Source: Aphelocoma coerulescens (taxonomy: Eukaryota > Chordata > Aves > Passeriformes > Corvidae). From it: DNA of 64,000 nucleotides. Shown one piece after another: positions 21,956-35,140 of this stretch; position 1 is the stretch's first letter, and each line of letters opens with the position of its first letter. The translations under genes were made by a program, and so were the position numbers. The DNA is taken from contig NC_091013.1 in the NCBI RefSeq assembly GCF_041296385.1, forward strand, positions 30,389,001 through 30,453,000. The letters are read 5' to 3'. The notes beneath the pieces are model-generated. The model was not told the DNA's origin. It ran no database searches and saw only the letters and a list, made by a program, of their open reading frames with translations.

Positions 21956-24900
21956 GCTACCACCACGCTGAGGTTCCTGCTTCTTCCCCAAGCTACCAGC
22001 CATCCCCCCTGCTTGGATGGAGCAAGCCCACAGCACACACCACCTATCATGCCTTAGTGCAGGGCTCCAGGCAAGGCTGCACAGTGAGTGACCACACGGT
22101 CACTCACCATGTCAGGGCTGGGAGGTGAGGCTGGCTGGGAGCCAGCGATGCCAAGAAGAACAGCAGGCAGACATTTCCCACAGCTTTGGCACCTTCTCAG
22201 ACCACAGGCAGTGAGTCAGTAGGGGCACTAGGGACATGCTAAGAAAAAAGCAAACCTAAGACTGCTGAATGGCTTTTTTCTCTCCAAAATCATAGTGTTT
22301 GCTTGCAATCATGATCAGTCTTTATAATGTATATGAAACAACATAATGTGTTCTGTGGTCTTTCATGTGAGAGGTGTTGAGGGATTTAAAAACACGGCAG
22401 GGATTACAAAAAGCCCACGGTAACAGCAGATAGAGGAGGAACTGTGTCCAGTTGAGGACCATGAAGTCATATAGAGTTACATGAGCCAGAACAACAGTGA
22501 CAATAGAAAATTTCTAAACCAGTTATGGTGCTTGGCTGGAGTAGCCAACCCAGCAAACAGGGATTTCAGAGGCAAAGAGAAAAACAGATGACAAAGATTT
22601 TTGTTCATAATTGCCTTTTTGTTGGCTGAACTTAAATTTAGTAGGTAAAAAGTAACTTGATAGCTATGAAAAACAGTGACAAATATATGGCCTGTGATAA
22701 AGGAAAAACTGAGCTGGTACATATCATATATTATTGTAGGTGTACTGGGAGGGTAATATTAAACGTTTTTTTTTACATGTTCCTGATTAAGTAGTTGTCT
22801 CACCAAGAAGATGAAATCATTTATGTAATGCAGGCAGTAAATTCTTCTCATTTATCTTAGATTTACTGTCTTTCTGACACACAAGTATATTTCACACACT
22901 TGTTTTAAGAAGCAGTCATATGAAATACACGTAGCAGATACAATTACCCAAGGTATTTGTTCCCAACTCCACTGCACTAATGTGTAATTCATTATCACAG
23001 GATTTGGAGGGGGCTGGGGTGGGAGATACCACATGAAAGTGCATATGGTATGGAAACAGAGGCAACAAATTTGCAGTCCTACTTGGCATTCTCTCTGTGC
23101 TTGTCCTGTACATAGTGTCACAATGACCAGCAATTCTGACAGGCATCAACAGTTGCTTAAGAAAAAATTAAGCAAGAAAGACTTGCTCTGGATCTGTGAT
23201 ATTATGGAACAGGGAGTTACAAATAAGTGAATAACAAATAATTAGATGCAACATAGACTGCTTCTCCAGCACGTAATGTTCTGTACCAGCTTGAAAGGGA
23301 ACTCATCATTTCAGCAACTGTTTTTTTGGGAGGATTTTACACTAGACAGTATTGAATGTTATTTGTTTAAATCATTGCTATCAATCATATTTTGAAAAGA
23401 AAAAGAAGATATTTTAGCAACAGTATTGCTTTGCTATGCAAATTTTCCTTGATTACAAGCTGGAAGAGTTTTCAGTCAGACTTAGTTAATTGGAAGGCTT
23501 TACCATTTGCAGGAAAATTTGGGTAACTTTAATGAAAGTTTATAAGAAACTGGTGGGTGAGCTTTCCTTCAAAACATTCCTGGGTTGAGAGCTTCCTTCC
23601 TAATAAAATTCAGATCCCTGCTGGTCCTTCTGGCTGTAGCTTCGAAGACCTGTTATCTCAGAGGCATTTATTTCACTGGGGACCAGCAGAGCCCTGCACT
23701 TATTTTAAAGCCAGTTCATAAGTGCTGAGCCATTCCCCTTGTCTCCGCAGAAAGCTGAAAGATCCCAGGACCTTTACCAGTTACTATTTTGATTAATGTA
23801 CAAGATTTGTGAATAGACTTCCCAGGGAGAAGAGTTTCAGCAGGGTATATGAATAATGGATAAGCTCTTGGCTTGATACCGTAGCTATGGGAACAAGAGA
23901 CAAAAAAAAGGGGAACTAAATTTGGCCATTTCATATCATAATGATATGGCAGCAGTGTTTGGAACCTTAACCATTGCTGGCTCCCTTGAAGTTGCTAATG
24001 GCAGCTCTGCACAGCAAGGACATGGCACTCAGTGGTTCAGAGCTGCTGCCTGTTTCATGCCGTGCCTATGATACTGGCCTGAGATGAGAGGCTTGAAATT
24101 ATGTGTCCCATGCAGAAGTCACAGGACCTTTTGCTGGACTTTTAAATATCCAAGTGAAATACTGGAGACAAGAGATCAGTAAGAAGGCACATACTTCTTG
24201 GCAACTCTCTCCATACATAGAGACAAAGAGAAAGAAAAAAAATATTAGAGACATATATGTATCCATACATGGAAAAATTTAGAGGCTGCCGCCTGCTGAG
24301 AGGAAAGAGTTGTATTCAAATTGCAAAAGTCACCAAAAGAAGGGTAGAAAAGAAAGCCCTGCAGGATTTCTGTTCCTGCTCTGCAGCCTGTTTTTCCATT
24401 GCCCCATGTAAAGTGGGACAGTTACAGAGTGCAGGATGTGCTCTACAGGGACACCACAGTAATCTGGCCAAAACTCCTCCATGTAAACTGATAAATATTT
24501 GTGATAACTCAAAGCTATTTTACATAAAAATTCCAGAAAAAAAAATATTTATTATTAACATAGCTAATAGCATTTTAGTGATGTTTACATGTGTAGGGAG
24601 AACCCAAGGGCTATACTAAAAAGAATTTACTTTATACAATAGGGCATCATTAAAAACTTCAGTAGCAGCAGTGCTGTGTCATTTAAATCAAAATCCATTA
24701 ATGAGTTTGCTGATGATACCATGTCTATTAGGGGCTGACAGCATCTGGCAGGGCCCCTGCAGCTGAGCATTCACAGAACCATCAGAACTAGGATGGCACC
24801 CTCCAGACCTTGCTCAGACCCCTTCTCTCTTTGTCTTAGGATAAACTTACTTCTCATTTTTCCAAATAACTACTATAAAAGAAGAGTATGCTTTTTCTAG

Positions 24901-27900
24901 TATATCCTCATCAAATCACTCTTATTTCTGAAGGCTTTGTGGAACAGAGGAAAGGTCTGACACTTTCTGGCACAGCAATCTGCCAAAGGGAGACTCCCAG
25001 TGTTTTCTTAACAATGTATGCAGCCAGCAGTTTTAACACTCGGCTTAACTGACCCTTTCAAAACCTTGTAATGCTGTAATGAAGAAAAGTGCCAGGCAGA
25101 GCTCTGCCTTAAGGCTGTACTTTCTGAGAAGATGAAGAAACAACACCTTGAGGAAAGGATTCTGTTAATGTGCCAAATTTGATGCTTATGTAAGAGGAGT
25201 TTTCAACAGAAGTTGGTGCATAGGAGGAATAATGAACTGAAGAGGCTTTCAACACACCTCATGCCTCACTTAGGATCTGCCATGGGTAAATTCATGTGGC
25301 TTTGGGTTCAGCTCTTCCATGCTCAACAAATAAAATGCAGGGTTTGCAAACTCTGTAATATTTATCCACATTATCAAGCCCCTTTCAGAAACAGACATTT
25401 CTAGACAGGAACAAGTTCACCTGCAGCAAGGTGGATGCAAATTCATCCACAACCTGAGCCAAGTTCTGATGTGCCTCTGATACATGTTCTTGTCCATCTC
25501 TTGAACTGCTCTAATCCACAACCCTCACCTCTCTGCAGACCTGTGTCCTCCCCATGCCCTTATCAGTCATGCCCAGGCTGCTATAACCAGATCACACATT
25601 TCAATGGGGGACTTTGTATGGAGGTAAATTACCTACCAATACAGCCACAATAAAAGGGAGGTCATGAGGAAATAGGCCAGGACTCAGGAGACAGACAAGG
25701 CACAGAGTGGTACAAATGCAGGAGAGGCTGTTGTTCCCATGAAGAGTTTTACTGTATCATTTTCCACCTTTGCACCACTGTAGAGAAGCCTCTCAGCCAT
25801 GAACCTGGTTCACCCATGAAGGCTGCCCACATCGCAGCCAGCAGCTCCTATGATATGAAGATGTTTCTCAGCAAAGTTCAGCACAGATCACAAGACCCTC
25901 TCTACTTTTCTGCCCTGAAAATGCATGCATAGATACACCTATGTACACGCTGCAGCTAACCCAGGAAACAGCTAACTCTTTTACCAGCAAAAGGCTTTGT
26001 AAGACAAGAACAAAAAGTGTTCTGGACCTTTTGGACACCAGGAGAAAAAGCAACACATATGTATGGGAAAAATCTTCATAATAAACAAATTTGAGGAAAG
26101 CACTTTCAGGTGTTCTTAAGACCCTATAATCTGTTGTAGGGCATCCAACAGTCAGGACTTGCAGGACCTGTTTGCAAGAACACTGGAATTGCAGGAATAA
26201 TACCAGTGAGCCCAGGATGTCCTGTGCTTTGTAGGGCACTGTGTGGAACATGCACGAGTTTCCTGAAAACCTGTGGGAGCAACATATGACAGCTGACCAG
26301 AACACAGAGCACTTACCAGCAATCTGTGCTCATGTGGGCAACAGCGAGATGGGATCTATGGGCACTGATTGCAGAACAAAATGTACTGTACATGTACTGC
26401 TCACGCAACCTTACACTGCTCCAGCACAAGTGCAGAGCTGAAAGTGTAGATGGCAACATCAGGTTTGAAAACAATTCAGGCCTTGCACTCCCAGTTCAGC
26501 CCATGCCAAACCTCGTGCTTTGCACTCTGGCTCATGAAGGTGTAGGCCTCAGGTTTCCTAGGTGAGAGAGGTACCATGAGGCACCCAGAGTTCACTGTAC
26601 CAAGAGCATCCCATTACTACTCAAGTAATAGGAAAACATGCTTGTGAAATACAACCCCATGACTGTGGTTACTTAGGCAACATCTCCCTGCAAGTATTCA
26701 TTGATCTGCTGTCCCTGGGGGGCTGTCCAAGATTGCGTGTCGCCTGCCCTGTTCCGGAAGAATTGCCACACATCAAGAGGCTTCAACTTGCTTCCTCTTT
26801 ACAATTTTGATTTTGATAGGTTTGCTGGTCATTTGACAGCTAAAATCTCACCCTGGCTGAACTGATGCAGTTTGCAGCTACAGCAAGTCAGCAATGTTGT
26901 GGAATGAGATAAGAGGAGAGCACCCAAGAACATTTAGAATTCACTTCTGGAAATTCTTCCTGGAAGAAACCAAGCTAAATAAGCATTATAATCACTCATG
27001 TCTTAAAATTTAATGTGGCCTGCTGATGTATATTTTCAAATTTTTTCTGCAGTCCCTAGGACATAGGAGTTTGGGAATCCTAGCTCAAATTACTAATTCT
27101 GCCATTCTGCAGGACATCTATTGCAACTAACATTACCTGAATCATTTTCTGCTAACAAATATGACAAGCAATTTGTTCCACATAATGGGATGCTTCCAAA
27201 CTACTTTTTTTTTCTGGCTCCAAAAATAACAGCTCTCTTCTCCATCTGTGATACATAATAAATATTCATTTTATCATGAATCCAGAGGTTTTTCAGCAGT
27301 GCTGGAGTCTGAAACAACTTGAAATATCTTCCCGTTTGAATACTTTACACAGAATATGGCCCTACTTATTAAAAAAAATTAAAATCTAGGTTTCATCTTT
27401 TTTATTCTACAGGGTTAGCAGAATTCAGTAAAAGTACATTCTTCTTCCTCATACAGCATATCTTAGTATCTACCAAAAAGACAGCTGGTATCCATCTGTC
27501 TGTGCCCAGTGACACACTGATAACTTTACCTTTTTTAGCTGCTTGTTCCCTCCTCTTCTTTCACATATCACATGCTGTTCACTTCAAGGATGCATACATT
27601 CTTTATATATGCCTCAAATGCATCAGTTGTTAAAATTAGTTTCCAACAGTGGTAAAAAAAGTAAGGTTTGGTCCATCAGTTTAAGTCCCAACACACCATC
27701 ACAGACTTGAGGGGAAACACAAGTCCATTAATGTACCTACTTATTCACACAACCTTACGCAAAAAGGTTAAATTGGGATTATCCAAAACTGACACATCTG
27801 GCCTAAACAGCCTCAGACCTGGGCACTGAAAAAATCTGACCCTGTCTCAGGACTACCCATTCCAGCACTGCACAAGCCAAAGGTGATGGGGGGGGTGGGG

Positions 27901-30052
27901 GAGGGAGGGCAACTCGGTAAAGTATGGCCAAACCTGTTTGCCCAAGTCCAGCTCTTGAAGAATTCAGATGTATTGTCTCAATGAGGAAGAGTCTAGGTCT
28001 CTAGTCAGGGTCTATTTACACAGCATTTTGATTTCCCTGCAGTACCTTTCAAAGATTATAAGTAAGCTTAATGTCATTTCTCTTGCAATAAAAAAGCAAT
28101 ATAAAACCGTAATAAGTAAAGCAATATAAAAAGTCCAACATATCTATGTGGAAAGCTAGTGACATTTACACTTGCACTATTTCAAGACTTGTGAAATTAT
28201 ACACTCACAGTTCTACAGTACTCAAGAAATAGCAGACCTGCCAGTTCCTAGACGTGGAGATCAGAGACTGAGCGGAGAACAAAACACAAGATGTTGTACC
28301 TCAGAGGGACCCCTTTGGTAAATGACAGCAAAATGGACTACAGACCATCTGTTTCAAACCTTGAAGAAATCCAACTACTGATGAATTCTGCTGAATGCAC
28401 AAAGGGTTTACCAGTGTTTGGGTGCTGTAGTAAGCTGTGAGCAGCACAAGTCAAACGTCACAAGATCGCCGGCTCTCCTGAGCAAAATTAGACACAATGC
28501 CTTTCCAAGATGGATGGACCTGGCACTCAAATCATACTCAGCTGCAGTAGGCTGAAACTTTTAAGTGTAGTGAAGTGAGAATTTTTATCTCTTTATAGAT
28601 GAAGACATTGAAATGTGTTTCTAACACATCTAAATGATAGCACTTAGACAAAACCTTCGGAGGTTTTGGTGTTTGGGTTTTGGGGGTTTTTTAAAAGGAA
28701 AATTTTGAAAGAAGAATCTAAAGGAAAAGTTAAGAGGATGTCTCCAGTCTTACCCAATGTCTCTTTTAGTGGCTGCTCCCTACCAGCTTCTGCAGGCAGT
28801 GTTGTTCCACCAGCCTCAGACAAGTATGAAAGGAAAAATATCAAGGTGCCACAAATGAATTTTCACAGTAACCAGCTTTGTCTCTTGAAACTTCCTGCCA
28901 CAACACATCTTAAAAACATATAGTACAGAGATGGCTACTTCCACCAATAAGCTAAGACTATGCATTAAAAATGTGCCATATTTCTACTGCAAAAGGATTC
29001 TTACCTTCTATGCATTACTAGGAGTTTGCCTGAAATAATCATTGAAGCAGGAGTATAGCAGTGACCCTGAAGGTCCTTCCAGGAAGAGCCTCCCTACTTT
29101 AGGAAAACCACAACAGAAACACCAAGTGCTAGAATTAATCAAACTGCTTTTTAACTGTGGATGAATGAAATTTTCGGTTTCCTGGATGCCTTTTTATAGT
29201 AGGCTTGTATGTTAAAGTCTCATGAATCTGAGAATCGATATGGTCATCGTTAAAACTTTCCAAGGTGAGATTGACAGCCTCTTACTGTAAAATAACAATG
29301 CAGCCTTCTTCACCTGAGATGTGAACCTCTCTAGATTATGGATTGAAGCAGGTTATCTTCACATGCTCATCCAAACAAGTGAAAAAAAAAAAAAAGTGAA
29401 ATGTTTGTCACATACAGAGCTGTCAAGATATTGCAAGAAGCAGATATTGGGCACAACAATTAGAAGTATTTACATGCATAGCATCAATGTTCTCACCCCA
29501 AAAGGACACTCTTTAGTTTTTTATCTCTGACCATGACAGCTTCCAGAAAATATTTACTGCCACTTCCTCTGCAAGCTTCGTATTTTTGAGCATCTCCCAA
29601 TCTACTGCCATTGCACAAAACTCCCTTCAGAAGCTGTCCTGTGTGCCAGCAAGCACTCAGCATCTGTGCTGAGAGATATGAACTCATCCCAGATCTTACA
29701 GGAAAGAAACTGGATGCACTTTTCTGATGGCTACATCTTCGCAAGAATGGTGTTTCCTAGGGTGAGATTAGAACTTGGAAAATGAGCTTGCTTAATGGCA
29801 CCATATTTCAAATCCAGAAGGAACTTCTAGGCCTCTGCATTTGGTGTGTGAGAAATGCCAGCGCAGACAATACTTCCCAAAGTAGTGAAGGTGGCTATTA
29901 CAAAATTCATTAGTCAAGCCTCAGAGTTACCACAGTCAACTTGGAACCAAGTTAAGTTGTGAATGTGAAAGTATAGCCTTTGCTGATACACGTTTTACAA
30001 ACAGACAGCAAATTTAGAAACAAGATTTAGATTTTGCCAGCTCAAAACTTCT
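21956..30052. other. Intergenic DNA between IL1R2 and MAP4K4
   Basis: About 8 kb in which I found no supported exon. A short stretch near 24,700 (gagtttgctgatgatacca) resembles CR1 reverse-transcriptase DNA but is too small to call. A G-rich run lies at 27,888-27,909. Confidence 0.55.
27888..27909 (+). other. G-quadruplex-type G-rich run
   Basis: Four G-tracts of at least three, separated by single T or A bases (an 8-G run, then 5, 3 and 3). This satisfies the usual quadruplex pattern. No gene start is nearby. Confidence 0.75.
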
Positions 30053-30172
30053 TAGAATCATAGAATAATTTAGGCAGGCAAAGACCCTTAAGGTCATTGA
30101 GTCCTACAATAAACCTAACACTGCGAAGTCCACCATTAAACCATGTCTCTAATCATCACATCTATACTTCTG
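30053..30172 (-). mobile_element. CR1 LINE fragment
   Basis: Minus-oriented CR1 3' end: gaatcatagaataatttagg, aaggtcattgagtcctacaa and ccaccattaaaccatgtctc. About 120 bp. Confidence 0.85.
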
Positions 30173-33100
30173 ATGCTGAGCAAATGTCTCAGCTGCAGTT
30201 TTCTAGGAGAGGTTCTCCTGTTTCTGCAGCACTTAGGTTTTCTGCGAATTGCAAGGCACTTTCTAAGACAATGCTGCTTGTAAACATTCAGCCTCCAGCT
30301 GGTATGTCTTGGACCTGGATTTGGAAGAGTGACCTCAATGTAAAACTCAGCAATCCACATAAAATCAAACAAAATATTTGCATTATCTGGTCCCTCCAGT
30401 CTCTGATCTTGCAGGCTGTTATTACATCTACAGAGTATCAAAACTTCCACAGATAAGAGGGAAACATTTTGCAGCTTCAGCCTTTGTGAAAATACTCCTT
30501 TGCTTGCATATTAGCCTGAAGCTCTTTGATTAAAAGCTGGAGTGTCTTGGGACAGTTTGCACCAGGATACATGCACAGTTACACATTGCAGAGCAGAAAT
30601 GCAATCCCAGTACCACACAGTTGTGTCTTTGCTAGAAGTAGCAATGGCTGTATCCACTAAAAGAATCTCCAGTGTGTTGCTTCAACCCATTACTTTGCAA
30701 AACAAACACTGCTCTTTGGCAGAAACAGAAGTATGATAGCTAGTTAAGGAAGGAAGGAAAGAAGGAAGAGCAGACAGCAGAAAAAAAAAGAAGCTGATAA
30801 AAGCAGAAGGGAACAGAAACAATAACATTTCTTCAAATAAAACTGAATTTACAGCTGCCACAAAAATACAAGCTTCTCAAAGTTCTGAGAAGTTAATGAG
30901 TCCTGCAGGGCCTGAAGACACTGTTGGCAGAGGGAAGAAAGCTGCATCTCCTGCTGCAGATGCAGCCAGGTGTGAGAAAATCTTAAACAACAGGTCTCAC
31001 CCAGCTGTGGGATCTGCTGATGGGAGTTTTCCCCAGCTGGTGGCACCCAGCTTGGCTGCACCCCAAGGTGCAGCACCAGGCACAAAGCCTCACCAGCCTG
31101 CCCAGACGTGGTGACCTCCAACTATGGGGCACAGCTGTGGGCAGCATCCAAGCCCAGCTCCACTGGCATGCAGTCCCTGGCATATCTACTCCTTCTCCCA
31201 GGGGTCTCCAGAGAGTTCTGGTGTATTTGGCCTCATCATGCAAACATCTCACAGATGCTAGGAAATCATGTTTTCCTCCCCCCAGAGCTGTTATTAAAAG
31301 AGACTAGGAAGAAGACCTAAGAGCCCTTTTAACTATCTCAGTTACAGGAATGTACACCATGATCTTCATGACTAGAAACAAAACTGAAGCTAAAAGGGTT
31401 GGTTCTATTTACAGAAGTGGGGCAAAAAGATGATAACCACTTCACTTTGTTCACTGCTGCAGTGAATCTCAGCTGCAAACTGATCCCAGGGGAAAAAAAT
31501 ATTGGACTGATTTCAGTTAAGAACCCAAATTGTGAGACTTTCACTGTGACAGTGTGATCAATGACAGCTGAATAAAGCCCTGTTTGATTTGCAGACACAT
31601 GTGCATGTGCCACAAGGAACACAAGGGATGGGCTCCTTTTGCCCATGTGCTGTGGCATGAGGGGTTATGCCCACGTCCCACACCATCAGTGATGCAATTA
31701 ACTACTATTTTAAAGCCCCCAAATTGAATTTGTGGGAAAATCTCTTTTGTACTGTCTTCAGAAAATAAAGATCAAGGTATGCACCTTTAGGAAGAAGACG
31801 TGTTTAAAAGCAGTGAATAAATCCTCTTCCAAAGACAAGCATGAAAAACAGGTATGAGAAACCAGGAACCCATTGTAGGTACTGGTTTTACAACACAGCA
31901 CTATCACCATTTTTCCACATTTTCTGCCTAAACCTCTTTTTGTTTTACTTGGCACATTTTTCCTCAGAAAACAACTAGCTTATACCTCCTCTTTAACGAA
32001 ATTATCTGCCACAAGCTCCCTTGTCCCTCAGTGAGTTGGAGACACAGCCGGCTGAACCCCAAGGATTTCTCATTGCTTGTGTTTAGTGCACCCAAGGAAG
32101 GGCTTGGCAGAGCCTGAGTTGTTGATGCTTTCCCCCTTCTGCCCCAAGTCTCAGTTGTTGTAACAAAACCATCACTCTGAGGCACCTGCCCAAAATATGG
32201 GTGACTGGCACTTGTTTGTCCACAAGTCTGCAGCTGAGATCTGTGGGTGCCATGGCCTGACAACAATGAGGGGCTTCTCTCCTGGGGCAGATGGGGCAGC
32301 TCAGGAGTGAAAACTTTGGCCAGCTGGACAGAACCTCACTTCAGTGCTTCATATATAAAAATCACAGCAGGCTAAGCATTTTCCATCTTAGTCTTTTCCT
32401 TTTTAATCAGAAAATTAATTTGCCACCTAACTGATACTTCTTATGAGAAAAAATGCTAGTCTTGTGAAATAGAGACACTCTGGTCAAGAAAGGCAAGAGG
32501 AGGTCAGGTTGACCAAGACAGAATATTTTGTTTGATACATCCTGCAATACCTGATCAATGGCATAAAATTTGTAAAGCACTTTAATGCAGCACATGGGGT
32601 TTTATACATATACCCAACCCCTCAAAATTGTAAATGTAGCCTGATGAAATGCATTTCCCTTGGAGACAAACTTTGCGAGCAGGGCCATGAGAGAAGTTGT
32701 CCATTCAATATGCACTGTATAGGGTTAATGAATTCAGCAGCATCAAAATACCTTTGGAATTCAAATTATTAGTCAGCATAATGATATCTTCGTGGTTCTT
32801 GCAGAAAGCAAAATATTACCATTATTACAAATGAAGAAATTATTTTTGACCAAATACTGCAGTGTTTTCCTTTGAATTTTCTGAAACAAAATGCTTTTTA
32901 AATTCTCTTTTGTAAAGAAACAAATAAATCTAACCTTTTGTTCTTTATTTCAAATTAGGATCTTAATATTAGAAAAAAAAATTGCTTCTAACTCTCCCTC
33001 AACAGGAGTGTAGAGTATTTGTGAGAAAAAAAGTACTTAAGATGATATCCAGGTATGCATAAGGCTACAAACTAATTAATGAGGATAAAGAGAGTTTTTG

Positions 33101-34734
33101 AATACTCTCACGAGGACCATCTGTTATAGAGGGAATATGGCTCTTCAAGAAAAGTCTACAAATGCTGAGCAGTAGAAAGAAGTGTCTGGATTAAGTTAGG
33201 AACATTAGACCTGTTATATTCCAAATTTTCAGCATTTTTTAAAAATCCTTTTTTAAAAACACACACAGCAGATGACGAGCTCTGCACTGAGGAGTTTAGT
33301 GTCATGGCAAACATGCTAAAAAAACCCCTGGGGGCATGTGGGTACCTAAACTCAAGCATGTGGTTCTCTTCCAGAAGTCCAAGGTATCTGAGACAACCCC
33401 ACTTCCCTGGGAATCCCAACATTTCTGCTGCAGCAGCTGGAAGTCAACCAGAATACCAAAGGACACAAAGGCTTTAGGAACTCAAAGTAATTCTTCAGCA
33501 AATACTCCTACCTTGGGTCATCCATAGAGAGATGATGCTAGGAGCAAACCTGGAATTCATTTCCTTGCTCCTTTGTGCAGGTTACAGGCAAAGTTGTCCT
33601 CTATCTGCATTTTGGGTTGTCACTTCTAACCCCTGAGTTTGTACACTGCTACCAGTAAGGAGCTCCTCTCCAGCTGCAAAGCCTTCAGTGCCTTCCTGGC
33701 TCATCATCTGTAACACCACTGCTAGCTCAGGTCTCTGATTTCATGAGCAGAACTACTGATCCTTCCCACACCACAGCTGCTCATGGAGCACATACTCACC
33801 CATTTTACAAGAGCCATTTTAAAGCAAGGTGGCACCAATGAGCGTTGGTCTCAATTTCATAAACTGCAGCTTTTTAAAAGCTGATTTCCAGGTTCAGCCA
33901 TCTCAGCACTGCAGACTGAACCAAGAACAAAGCTGGCCACTCTAAGCTGGGATGTCCTTGCTCTGAATTGGAGCTCCGGACTTTAGATTTACCAAATCCC
34001 TTCATCTTAAACATGTGAAGAACTCTGTTGGAACCTGATTGCTGTCTTCCATGATTGGCAGTGGGCACGAGTTTACGCACATCACTGAACCTGAGTTTAA
34101 TGATGCCACTGAACAGGTGTGTGACATGAAATAAATCACTTCATAAAATCCCTGGTGCTCTCTCTAGTGTAAAACTGAGATTTGTCCCACTGGCACATTT
34201 TGAAAAGCACTAGAAAAATGTTTTTATCTGAATGGCAAATAATAGATGAATTCATGCTTAACTTGCATTTTTCCATTTTAGAAAAATTAGTTTAAAAAAA
34301 CCTATCATAGCAGCACAGTAATGATAATTGCAGCTTAATTACCCATAACTGATTCTTTATGCCCTGAAATAATTTATTCTCCTTTTATACTTGTCTCTGA
34401 TATCCATTAGAGTCATTACAACTGTGAGCCTATAATTACATATTTTGCATTTTAACATTCTATGCCAGTATATGCTCTCTTCTTATCTTCCAGCTAATTT
34501 CATTACTGAAACACCAAGAAAATTTCCATACAAATTTTCCCGAAGGTTTTGGGATTTGACTGGGGTTGGTCTAGCACTTAATGAAGCCTAGAGAGACAGT
34601 TCTTAGGACACAGCTTCTGTATGCACCCACCAGTCTGGCTTTGCCAACTGCTCTGTGTAGGCTGCTAAGAGTTTTCTCCGTTTTGTTTCTTTTTTTCTTT
34701 GCCACTGTTTCGTGAGTTCTTTTAGTCAGAGTTC
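30173..34734. other. Intergenic DNA
   Basis: No supported exon. A purine-rich AAGG/GAAA stretch lies near 30,746-30,795. AT-rich blocks at about 32.6-33.0 and 34.2-34.5 kb contain several TAATTA-like homeodomain cores and may be conserved regulatory DNA, which needs alignment to judge. Confidence 0.5.
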
Positions 34735-35140
34735 AGATTAAAACGCAGGAGACACAAGGCTTCTTCTTCTAATTGATGTTTATTACTTCTTATCTACAGC
34801 ATAGCTGCATGGGATATGTCTCTAAGTTAACAAGGTGAAGATGTTCTAACTTCCAAGGCCGTTTAAAGTCCACACTATCCAATTATGGAATGCCAACTAA
34901 TTTATTTTTACTTATAATCCAGTAACTAATTATTCATGGTCCCCACTGTGGGTTTTTTGAACCAATACCAAAACACCTAGATTTGTGAAGAAGAAGGAGG
35001 AAAGAAGAAGAGCAAATCCACACCCAAAATCCTCCATCTTGTTACTAAATCCCATAAACCTAATTTTTCTACATCTCTACATATTCCACCCAGTGATATA
35101 ACTTAAATTACACAGCAACAACCTCAGTGCTATCGTATAA
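34735..35140 (-). mobile_element. Probable solo LTR fragment
   Basis: Minus-strand AATAAA (34,779-34,784) followed within 30-45 bases by gtctcctgcgttttaatctg. The body contains aatcctccatcttgttacta and a purine-rich gaagaagaaggaggaaagaag stretch. I associate this layout with an avian ERV LTR. The ends and any target duplication could not be fixed, and it may extend further right. No viral coding sequence was seen. Confidence 0.45.

Noticed and set aside
24695..24725. Possible CR1 reverse-transcriptase relic (gagtttgctgatgatacca)
   Set aside because: Only about 20 matching bases without supporting flanks; too short to report as an element.
25868..26305. 145-codon minus-strand intergenic open frame
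   Set aside because: No family similarity, promoter or splice support; isolated in non-coding DNA.
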